Assembly: GCF_900005765.1 (NCBI RefSeq)
Contig: NC_041687.1
Span: 62,001-126,000 of the forward strand
DNA from: Plasmodium relictum
Lineage: Eukaryota; Apicomplexa; Aconoidasida; Haemosporida; Plasmodiidae
Length of the DNA stretch: 64,000 bases
Reading direction: 5' to 3'
Shown piece by piece: positions 28,893 to 41,254 of the stretch; position 1 is the stretch's first letter, and each line of letters opens with the position of its first letter. The translations under genes and the position numbers were made by a program. The notes under the pieces were generated by a model. That model saw nothing but the letters and a program-made list of their open reading frames with translations, had not been told where the DNA came from and did no database searches.

Positions 28893-29062
28893 GTGCAATA
28901 TATGAAAAGTAGGTGAAACTTTTGCACATAATTAAAAAAAAGAAAATTTGAAATATTTTAAATAATTCTAAAAAAAAAAATTTATATTTAAAAATTAAAA
29001 AAACAATTAATGAAAACAGGTGCAACACGATTCTTTTATCGTGTCTATTTTTTTTTTTTTTT
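28893..29062 (+). ncRNA. Candidate structured RNA: two hairpins plus T15 tail
   Basis: Hairpin 1 pairs GTGC (28893-28896) and AAAAGT (28905-28910) with ACTTTTGCAC (28918-28927), with an 8-nt bulge and loop AGGTGAA. Hairpin 2 pairs ACACGAT (29025-29031) with ATCGTGT (29038-29044), loop TCTTTT. A run of about 15 T starts at 29048, as expected for Pol III termination. I recognise no family (not U6, tRNA or SRP). Chance pairing in A+T-rich DNA is a real alternative. Confidence 0.22.
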
Positions 29063-31085
29063 TAATTGATTATTTTTTTTTTTTTTTTTGTTGCTTCTAA
29101 CATATAAATATCATATATATATTTATTTGAACTATCATAGGTATTCAATATATATATTTTTTTATATCAATAATATATATACTTATATTTCTTTATTTTA
29201 AAATTAAAAATAATTATTCTAAGTGTGCAAATATAAATATAAAAATTTATGTTAATTTTATATTTTCAATTTTATAGAATTGTTGTTAATATATAAAATT
29301 TTTTTTTCTTTTTTTTCTTTTTTTGTGTAAAATTAACAACATATATAATACTCTTATTATATTTATATTATCGTGCATTTATACATATTCACATAGTATT
29401 TTTTTTTTTTAAATTCTATGTTTTTTTGTTGTATTTAGAAAACAAAAAATTTTTAAGAAATAAAAACATTTTAATATAATAATTCATAAATATGTAGAAA
29501 AAAAAAGAAAGGTAATATATATTCAATATATATATATATTTTATTATTTTATATAGTGGTTATTAGTGTAAAATAAAAATAACATTTGTTCATAGATGAA
29601 TGTTTTATTTTCCCCTTACAAATATAGAAGTTTTTATATTACAAAATAAAATTATATTACTGTAAATGCTTAACAATTCTTTTTATAATGCGAATTGTTT
29701 AATTTTATACATACATTTACGAAAATTTATAGATAATAGTAATATGTCGCTTATTTTTTTTTTTTCTATTATTCTTTTTTTTTTTTTTAATGTGTATCCA
29801 TATTTCTATGTATATAATAGCGCAAAGAAAATATTTCTTTTTTTATAAATTTTTTCATTTACTTTAAATTTTCTCTTTTCTTTTTTTTTTATTATTTTTT
29901 ATTTTTGTTTTTGTTTTTTTATTAGTATTATTTTGTTATTCCGAAATTTCTATTAAAATGAAATAATTTCACATATAAATAATTTAATTTTTTTTTTTTT
30001 TTTTGGTAAAATTACTGTTTAATATAATAAGAAAAAAAAGTTTAACTTTTATGTATTTCAAATAAAATTTATTATTTTTTTATATCAAAATGTGTTGAGG
30101 ATATTAATTTTTTTTTTTTTTTTAATACAAGTACTAATTTAAATTTATTCTGAAGAATTTATTTCAAGGTATAATTATGAATAATAAAAAAAAATTGTAA
30201 AAAATTTCTTTTATATTATTTTAATAATAATTAATTTGATTAAATATGTTTAATTTTTTTCTCTTTTTTTTAATTTATTATTGTCTATTTTCATAGAACT
30301 TAATATATATACATATATATGTTATATATTTGGTTTGTGTATTACAATTATGTATTCATTAATTTATGTTGTTTTGTTATACTTTGTATTGTTATTTTTT
30401 TTATAGAAATTCTTTCAAGTTTTCTATTAAAAAAAAAAAAAAAATTAAAAATTAGACAAGCTTTTAATAAAATATTTCTGTGTAAAATAAATATTTTAAA
30501 TATAAAAGTTTTTTTTTATTTTTTTATATTAGAGAGGATTATAGTAGATTTTTAAGAATAAATAATTATAATGCATATAATAAAAGATATAGCAGTTTAA
30601 ATTTTTATTTTATTTATAAAAATTTTTATTTTTCAAAAACGAATAAAACAAAAGAATATATAAATTTACTATTAATAAATATAATTAAAATAATGTGCAT
30701 TTGCCATGTCTAAAACTCTGGAAATATATTTTTTTCATATACTTTTTCATTTTTATATTTTTATAATTAATTAATAATATTAATAAAGAAGCTTATTTTA
30801 AGCATATTAAAAATATGTACTAAAAAAAAAAAATTATATATATATACATATATTTTTTTTCTCTTTATTTATTTATTGAATATATTGATTAATTAAAAAA
30901 TATTATGTAATAATGATTTTTTTACAAATTATAGGATAAATAAACGTATCTGTGTATATATATATATATATTTAGACATTTGCATATGTATTATTTATAT
31001 AAGTATCAGCAATTTAACTGCTTTATTATTTTTTGAAATATTTCTTTTATCTTTTAAGAATTTTAAATAGGAAAAAAAAAAATTA

Positions 31086-31161
31086 AAAGGAGAAAAAAAG
31101 AAAAGAAAAAAGAAAAAAGAAAAAAGAAAAGAAAAAAGAAAAAAGAAAAAAGAAAAAAGAA
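31086..31161 (+). repeat. GAAAAA-type purine repeat immediately before the kinase start codon
   Basis: About ten units of G plus 4-6 A end directly at the proposed ATG (31163). The tract would form the end of the 5' leader, giving a purine-only run of about 75 bases upstream of translation start. Confidence 0.85.
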
Positions 31162-31162
31162 A

Positions 31163-34100
31163 ATGATATACCATAGATTTCAAGATGAAATATTTGAGAG
31201 TAAGAAAAAAAGAAGAATAAGCGATATAACTATTCAAAATTTGAATAATTCAAGTTGTAATTTATTGTATCAAAGTAAAAATAAAAAAAAAATTATAAAA
31301 CTAAAAAATGAAAAAATAGAAGATTATTTCATCATTAAGAATTTTTTGCCTATTTGTGAAGAATTTTTATTAAAAAATTACAAAAATAATTTTTTACAAG
31401 CATTTAATGAAAGAGAAAAAATAAAAGATGTAAAAACTAAGAATAAAGAAATAGATGATGTCACCGATAAAAATGAAGAATCCAATTACTACGAAAAAGA
31501 GGTATCAATGATAGTAAATGAAAATAGTAATATTACTTCTTATGGAGGTAATAATTTAGATGAAAAAAAAAAGTTAGATAAAAATTATGAAAAACATGAT
31601 AGGCAAGAAGTAAAAAATAAAATAAAGCTCGAAGAAAAAAAAAAAAACAATCATAATACGAACCTAGAAAAAGATATAAGTTTGTCTAATAAAATATTTA
31701 ACAAAAAAAATAACTCAACAAACTCATTTAATTTATATGAAAATTATGTTAGAATTACTAAAAAATCATTAAAAGAAATGGATCTTCCTTTTGATAGAGC
31801 CGTTTTATTAAATGCAATTGATAGAAGAGATAACTGCGAAAAAATTATAAAAATTATTAACAAAAAAAAAGTATTAAGTGCATTTGGAGAATCTTGGGAA
31901 GAAATGATTGAATATATTATTTCTTTAAAAGAACACAAAAATTTAATGAAAATTTTTGATATATATGATGATGAAAAAAATTTTTATATAATAATGGAAA
32001 AGTTATACGGAAAAGAACTTTTTAGTTTTTTAGTTTACAAAAAGCAAGTCAAGGAAAGCATTTGTAAATATATAATTAGCCAAATTTTACAGGCTGCTAA
32101 TTATTTACATTTTAATAATGTTATTCATAGAGATATTAAACCAGAGAATTTAATGTTTAGGAATAAAAAAAGAAAAGATAGAAGTTATGAATATAATTAT
32201 GAATTAGTTCTTATAGATTATGACACATGTCATTTTATTAATAATAACCATTACCCAAATAATAATAGAGAAAATAAATATTTATATTCAACTGTAAATG
32301 GTATTATATCAAATTGTATATTTAGTCCAACTAAAAATTTAACCAACGATTGTGCAAAATTATACAAACAAGATGAGGAAGATAAAAATGTAAAGCAATT
32401 TTATGCAAAAGAATTCAATAAAACGAAAAAAGGTGAAAACTATAGTGAAAAAGCTTATAAAATAGTAGGTGATAGAACAAGTATAAAAATTAATGAACAA
32501 TTAAATGAAAAGATAGATGAAAAACTTAATAAAAAAATAGATAAAGCAATTTGTAATAAAAATAGCAAAACATCAATAAATAGAAAACATATAAAATTAG
32601 TTGGTACATATGGATATATTGCTCCAGAAATTATAAAGGGATATGGTTATTCTATTTTATCTGACATGTGGTCAATTGGAATAATTTTTTATATTTTGAT
32701 GACAGGAATTACACCGCTACCTATGTGTTTAATGATTAATTACAAAAATACAAAAGAAATATTATTAAAAAAAGAAAAAAAAGGAATAAATTTTAATCTA
32801 TTATCATTTAATAACTATCCATTAGCAAAAGATTTATGTGAAAAATTCTTGCAATTTGATCCAAATAAAAGAATACCAAATTCCAATATAGCATCAAATC
32901 ATCCATGGTTAAAATATTTCAATATTTTAAAAAAAAATTTTACCAATTTTTCATACGAAGATGAAAATAATAACCCTCATTTTTGTATCAATAAAATAAT
33001 AAAGTATAATTTTAATGGGATTACAAATAATATAAAAAATATAAATGAACTAAAAATTCCAAATGAAATAGATAATCATGTGATTTATCCATATAATAAG
33101 GAATATTGCAGTGAGTATTATAAGGAATATCATAATAAAGATAGTGTAAATGTTTGTAATTCTTACTATAATAATATGCATTATTATATTCAAAAAAAAA
33201 AATACAATAATGTATATAATAATTTAACCCATTGTGCACCTTTTAATAATAATATTGTTTTATTCAATCAAGAATATATTTATAAAAATAATGAACACCT
33301 ACATAAAGGAAGCAATTTTGCGAATTATTTATTTTATATAAACAAATTTAAGGAAGATAATGACATTATGAATAATTCCTTATGTATTTCAAATAAAAAT
33401 AAGAATATTGATATTGTTAATGGAATATTTCATCATGAAGATAATTTATATAATTCCATTAACGATGCTGCAATAAAAAAATATATAGAAGAAGAAAAAG
33501 AAGAAACAAAAATGAAAGATGGAGAAGGGGAACCAATAGAAGGTTGTATACAAATGAATTCAATGACCAATGTTGCAGGAAATAACTACAATAAGTTTAT
33601 AGAGTTATTTGAAAGTTTAATAGAAAAAAAAAAAAATAGCATTCTTTCTTCAAGTAGTAAATTCAACGAACTAATTTTACATAATAATACTATACAGAGC
33701 ACAGATGATATTTTAAACAAAAGAGAATTTTATGCATGTGCTAAAAAAAGTGAGAAATATAAAAAAAATAGTAAAAAAAAAGAAAAACTATTAAATGAAG
33801 AAAATAATATGATAGAAATGCGTAAGGAACAAAATATACAAACATATGAAAATTGTGAAGTAAGAAAAAACAATTTTTTATCTAAAAATGAGTATACAGT
33901 AAATGATGTAATATTTGATAATGAAAATGAAATATATTGTACAAACCATGAAATTAATTTACAATGCACACCTCTAAAAGGTAAAAAAAATTTTTACACA
34001 AAAAATGATATGCAAAATAATATATATAAATTAATTGATAACGATAATCATAATAATTATTCTAGAAATGCTACAAAAAATATTAATGAAACTTATGAAA

Positions 34101-34651
34101 ATACTAATATATATGAGATGCATAATAACATAAATTACGGCGATAACGATAATTATTTGAATACGAATAATAACATTCAATACAGTTTTCATATTAATAA
34201 TTCTATAAATAACAATATTATTGGTAATAAGCAAAATAATAATATGATTATGATGGGTGTTAATTATAATTCTAATAAAAATACCTTAAATAATAATATA
34301 TCGGAGTTTTCATGCATTAATAATGGATATAATTGTTTGAAGTTTTATAGTAATTCTATATCAAACAGAAATAACTTAATATATGAAAATTTAATTACAA
34401 ACACTGAATCATGTGATTCTTTTGTCAATCAGAAAAATCAAAATATTTATTTTTATAATAGTAATTGTGCGCATATAAATACATCTAACTATTATATTAC
34501 GAATAAATTTGAAAAAACCTTAAATCCATATGTGAATGAATATTATAATATAAATGATATAGCTAATTCTGCATTTCAATTATCTAATGAATTTAATGAA
34601 TATGAAATAGGTGCAAAAAAAAAAAAAAGAAAAAAGATATCGGCATATTAA
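31163..34651 (+). CDS. Divergent CAMK-like serine/threonine protein kinase, 1162 aa
   Basis: Single exon. A Lys/Asn-rich N-terminal extension (1-195) precedes the kinase domain (about 200-595). The N-lobe has no glycine-rich loop (LPFDRAVLLNAIDRRDN lies in its place). The presumed ATP-anchoring Lys is Lys230 (EKIIKII). The catalytic loop HRDIKPEN starts at His322. The metal-binding motif is DYD (352-354) instead of DFG. About 130 residues of low complexity separate it from APE (487-489), where most kinases have 20-30. DMWSIGIIFYILMTG and HPWLKYF complete a CAMK/CDPK-like C-lobe. No EF-hands follow. The C-terminal 560 residues are Asn-rich and end in a basic KKKKRKK patch. Key Lys, HRD Asp and DYD Asp are kept, so activity is possible. 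Position between MFS and H4 fits a putative kinase gene in P. falciparum. Confidence 0.9.
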   Translation: MIYHRFQDEIFESKKKRRISDITIQNLNNSSCNLLYQSKNKKKIIKLKNEKIEDYFIIKNFLPICEEFLLKNYKNNFLQAFNEREKIKDVKTKNKEIDDVTDKNEESNYYEKEVSMIVNENSNITSYGGNNLDEKKKLDKNYEKHDRQEVKNKIKLEEKKKNNHNTNLEKDISLSNKIFNKKNNSTNSFNLYENYVRITKKSLKEMDLPFDRAVLLNAIDRRDNCEKIIKIINKKKVLSAFGESWEEMIEYIISLKEHKNLMKIFDIYDDEKNFYIIMEKLYGKELFSFLVYKKQVKESICKYIISQILQAANYLHFNNVIHRDIKPENLMFRNKKRKDRSYEYNYELVLIDYDTCHFINNNHYPNNNRENKYLYSTVNGIISNCIFSPTKNLTNDCAKLYKQDEEDKNVKQFYAKEFNKTKKGENYSEKAYKIVGDRTSIKINEQLNEKIDEKLNKKIDKAICNKNSKTSINRKHIKLVGTYGYIAPEIIKGYGYSILSDMWSIGIIFYILMTGITPLPMCLMINYKNTKEILLKKEKKGINFNLLSFNNYPLAKDLCEKFLQFDPNKRIPNSNIASNHPWLKYFNILKKNFTNFSYEDENNNPHFCINKIIKYNFNGITNNIKNINELKIPNEIDNHVIYPYNKEYCSEYYKEYHNKDSVNVCNSYYNNMHYYIQKKKYNNVYNNLTHCAPFNNNIVLFNQEYIYKNNEHLHKGSNFANYLFYINKFKEDNDIMNNSLCISNKNKNIDIVNGIFHHEDNLYNSINDAAIKKYIEEEKEETKMKDGEGEPIEGCIQMNSMTNVAGNNYNKFIELFESLIEKKKNSILSSSSKFNELILHNNTIQSTDDILNKREFYACAKKSEKYKKNSKKKEKLLNEENNMIEMRKEQNIQTYENCEVRKNNFLSKNEYTVNDVIFDNENEIYCTNHEINLQCTPLKGKKNFYTKNDMQNNIYKLIDNDNHNNYSRNATKNINETYENTNIYEMHNNINYGDNDNYLNTNNNIQYSFHINNSINNNIIGNKQNNNMIMMGVNYNSNKNTLNNNISEFSCINNGYNCLKFYSNSISNRNNLIYENLITNTESCDSFVNQKNQNIYFYNSNCAHINTSNYYITNKFEKTLNPYVNEYYNINDIANSAFQLSNEFNEYEIGAKKKKRKKISAY

Positions 34652-35469
34652 AAAAAAAAAAAAAAGCTTTAAAGATATATTTTTATGATCAATAATTATT
34701 TTATATATAAATTTATTTTTAATAAATATAATAAATACGAAACATAAGAATGAAATATATGTATAAAAAAAAAAAAAAAAAAAATCAGATAATATATTAT
34801 CCTGAAACATTTTAAATATATTTAATAGTTATGTAGTATAAATATAATATGCATATCATAATAAATAATTTCGATAAATTTTAATATATATTCATATTTA
34901 AAATAAAATATAAGATAATGTTGATGAAATAATTATATAAGTGTTTAATAAGATCTATTTATCATTAGTGACTCAAATATTTTATATATAAATTTTTTTT
35001 AAAATAATACATATATTTAAAATACATATAATAAATTAATTTGATAATATTTAAAGTACATTTAAATTAATTAAATTTATTATTTAAGATTTATTTTATT
35101 TACTTATTTTTAAAAGGTTTAAATACATGTTAAACATGTAAAAAATAAAATGAAAAAAATAAAATAAAAATACATATTTATTTATTATCTTTACATTTAA
35201 CTTCATACTATTATTTCCTTTACTTAATTTACATTTAATATTTATGTTTGAATTTTTAAAAATTCTTATTCGTTTAATGCAAATTTATGTTACACATACT
35301 TCCTATTGTTTTATTTATATATATAATATGAAAAAGAAAAACATTTCTGCAGCAAAATTTTTAACACTATATTTTTAAATGTGTTATACATATAATTTTT
35401 TTTTTTTTCCCACTTTTTTTGTATTTGAATATTTTATATTTAGATAGTTCATTTTATATTTTATTTTTA

Positions 35470-35506
<37 letters not shown>

Positions 35507-36917
35507 TTTTTAATTTTAAAATTCCATTTTTTTTTTTTTTTTAAATTTTCATTTTTTGTTTATTTGTTTTATGTATATTTTCTCTTTTTATAAATGAATC
35601 TAATTCTTTAAATTGTTTATTTATTCAATATTATTTCAAGTATATATTTTTTTTTTATTTTATCTTATACTATTTTTTTATTATTTATTTTATTTTTTAA
35701 AAGTTTAAAAATAATAAATATTTTTATTAAAGTTTTAATAATATTTTTATTTGTAAACGTTAAACTTTATGAGAAATTTTATTATTTTTTTTTTTTTATT
35801 TTCCTTATTTTTTAGTAGTAATTCATTACAATTTTTTTTATTATTCATATTATTTAATCAATTTTAAAACAATAAGGAATTTAGATGATATAATTAAATT
35901 TTGCAATCATTTTCTTTACTTTTCTATAAAAATGAAATATATAGTAATAATAATAATGATATTTTAAAAAATAAAGCAATCATTTACCTTTTAAGGGAAA
36001 AATCGCGTCCATTTTATTCATATGATTTTCTTTTTGCAAATGAATAATGTAAGATAACTATTCTGTGAAAAGTAATAAAATTTCATACTATAAAAGTAAA
36101 TAGAGAAAAATAATCAATTTAATAAAATAAAAAAAAAAGAATAACAATAGTATTACAATAAATTATGAGGGGTATATACATAACCAATTTTGTAATTTAG
36201 ATAATTTTTCGATAATATAAATTTCAATTTTTTCCTTTTATATATTTTCGAATTAAGAATTTCACATAGAACTAGAATAAAAATAAAATATATTATAAAA
36301 GCTCCTATATTTAACTCTACTCCTTAGTTAATTCCTTTTAATTTCATAACACATTCAGTTAATTAAATTTTATTATTTTATTAGATTTATATTTTTAAAT
36401 TATAAAATTAAATATTTTTTGTTTTCAAATTCGCAAAAAAAAATAAAAAAGTAATAAAATTAACCATATAATTCTAGAAAAAACTATATTAATTTTGCAC
36501 AAATTTATAAGTATTAATGGCTTCTAGTGAAGCCTAAAATTCATACTATTGCATAAAAAAAAGTAATATGAATATTATGTATGAAAAAGCAAAAAATTAA
36601 AAAAAAAAAAAGAAATTTTTTTTCCCTTTGATGCATTCGCTTTATATATGTAAAAACTGAGAAATTTATTATGAATATATATATTTTTTTTTATAAACAT
36701 AAAAAGAATTTATGTTTTAAAGAATAGTGATGTGCTTTGATATATATATTTTTTCATTGTTTTATTCAACTTTTTTTAAATATTATATATAATCCTTTTT
36801 TATATTATCTTCTTTCTTTTATTTAAAATACATTTTAAGTATTAAAAACAAAAAATTCAAATAACATAATAGGATGTAAATAAACCTTTTCTTTTGAATT
36901 AGAAGTATTTTTTGAAC
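34652..36917. other. Convergent intergenic region holding the H4 3' stem-loop
   Basis: 2.3 kb between the kinase stop (plus) and the H4 stop (minus). It contains 3' UTRs, an (ATT)n tract at about 35476-35505 and the histone-type hairpin at 36519-36534. No coding frame is seen. Confidence 0.65.
36519..36534 (-). promoter_or_regulatory. Putative histone-mRNA 3' stem-loop of H4
   Basis: Sense strand (minus): GGCTTC-ACTA-GAAGCC, a perfect 6-bp stem with a 4-nt loop, preceded by A and followed by ATT. It starts 383 nt after the H4 stop. The same 20 bases (AGGCTTCACTAGAAGCCATT) occur downstream of H2B in the sense orientation. Stem and loop length equal those of the animal histone stem-loop bound by SLBP, although the sequence and the distance from the stop differ. 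Confidence 0.6.
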
Positions 36918-39812
<2,895 letters not shown>

Positions 39813-40169
39813 ATGGTATCAAAGAAACCAATAAAGGCTAAAAAATCAGCAACAGCTGCTCCAGATGCCAAAAAAAAAAGAAAGAAGTCTAGATATGACA
39901 GCTATGGACTTTACATCTTTAAAGTTTTGAAACAAGTTCATCCAGATACAGGAATTTCAAAAAAATCTATGAACATCATGAATTCATTCCTTGTTGACAC
40001 CTTTGAAAAAATAGCAACTGAAGCTTCAAGATTATGTAAATATACAAGAAGAGACACATTATCATCACGTGAAATTCAAACTGCAATAAGATTAGTTTTA
40101 CCAGGAGAATTAGCAAAACATGCAGTTTCAGAAGGAACAAAAGCTGTTACAAAATTTACTTCTAAGTAA
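39813..40169 (+). CDS. H2B: Histone H2B
   Basis: 118 residues, intronless. The basic N-terminal tail ([12 protein letters not shown]...KKKRKKSR) is followed by the histone fold: [20 protein letters not shown], then [20 protein letters not shown], then the C-terminal helix ending in [11 protein letters not shown]. It is the canonical core H2B rather than the apicomplexan variant H2B.Z, judged by its pairing with H4 and its tail. It forms the H2A-H2B dimer. It is divergent from H4 and carries the same hairpin in its 3' region. Confidence 0.97.
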   Translation: MVSKKPIKAKKSATAAPDAKKKRKKSRYDSYGLYIFKVLKQVHPDTGISKKSMNIMNSFLVDTFEKIATEASRLCKYTRRDTLSSREIQTAIRLVLPGELAKHAVSEGTKAVTKFTSK

Positions 40170-41254
40170 ATTTTGTTGTATTTTTACAAGAGAACATTAC
40201 AAATAGAATATATAAAATATAAAAAAAAAAAGAAAAAAAAAGAAAAAAAGAAAAAAAAAAAAGTGAAATTACTAAAGAAATAAGCTAATAAATATAAAGA
40301 GAAGAATAATTTATTGAAAAAAAAAATGAATTTAAAGAAAGAAAAAAAAATACTTTTGAAGTGAAGTCCTTTTTTTTTTTTTCTTTTTCGTTTTTTTTTT
40401 TAACATCACCATGTATAACACTAAAACATCTATATATATATATATATATATTTATTTTTTTATTAATATGTTCTAATATTGTACATATATAAGTGGAGCA
40501 TATTTTATAAATTTAAAACAATATATGTAATAAAAATATGGAAGAAATTATGAAATATGTGCTTTAGACAATAAATACGCAATTAGTTTTAAATAATAAA
40601 AGTATTTATTATTTCCTTCCAGTTCATTTGTTATATTTGTTTTTGGCCATATTTAGAATAAAATTATATTCATATTTTTTTTTTTCTAACAAATAGTTTA
40701 TATTTATCATATTTTTTCATTCTCATTATTTTTCATCGCTTTTTTTTTTTATATTTTTTTTTTAAGTTCAATTTTACTTAAACAATTTCAAGGCTTCACT
40801 AGAAGCCATTCTTTTTATCATTTTTTATAAAAAGCATTTTATATAAAGAGTATAAAATTTTCACATTAGTTTTATAAACTAATCATTAAGAACTTTTTTT
40901 TTTTTTAACTGAATTTAATGAATAATTTTATGGAAAGTCGTTTAATCTCTATTCAACAATATTTAAATTTTCCCTTTTGTTTATAATAAAGTATATAAGA
41001 AATATTTTATTACTTTTATTATAATTAAGAGATTAAAAAAATAGTTTTATTTCTGTTTCTTTTTTTTTTTTAAACTTTAGACCCATTAATTTATATATTA
41101 ATTATATAAGTAACATAATGCAGATAAATATATATATATATATATGTAAATAACTCGTATGGATTACTACGGTAATAAAAAAAAAATGTAGTTATACTTT
41201 ACCAATCATTTTTTTTTTGGATAAAATACTGTTAAACTTTCCTATAAATAAAAA
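40170..41254. other. Convergent intergenic region, H2B 3' region
   Basis: 1.1 kb between the H2B stop and the WRAP73 stop. It contains purine runs just after H2B, a (TA)n tract at 40432-40451, and the histone-type hairpin at 40792-40807. No frame with coding character is seen. Confidence 0.65.
40792..40807 (+). promoter_or_regulatory. Putative histone-mRNA 3' stem-loop of H2B
   Basis: GGCTTC-ACTA-GAAGCC on the plus strand, 622 nt after the H2B stop and in sense with H2B. It is identical over 20 bases, including flanks, to the element downstream of H4. A six-pair, four-loop geometry matches the metazoan histone element. It is G+C-rich in an otherwise A+T-dominated stretch. Confidence 0.6.

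Larger units (their letters stand above)
26041..31162. other. 5.1 kb gene-poor region between transporter and kinase
   Basis: The longest non-coding stretch of the window, between two plus-strand genes. Frames at 29666-29848 and 30319-30555 are Phe/Leu/Ile-rich and look like noise. I find no tRNA cloverleaf. The only structured signal is a two-hairpin segment ending in a run of T at 28893-29062. (TA)n tracts occur at about 28440-28470. The right end should be the kinase promoter and 5' UTR. Confidence 0.55.

Noticed and set aside
29666-30555. Short plus-strand frames (60 and 78 codons) before the kinase
   Set aside because: Phe/Ile/Leu/Tyr-dominated composition from T-rich DNA, no motif, no splice partner.
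40845-40850. AAAGAG downstream of the H2B stem-loop as a U7-type histone downstream element
   Set aside because: It is 38 nt from the hairpin, much farther than in animals, and no equivalent follows the H4 hairpin; probably chance.
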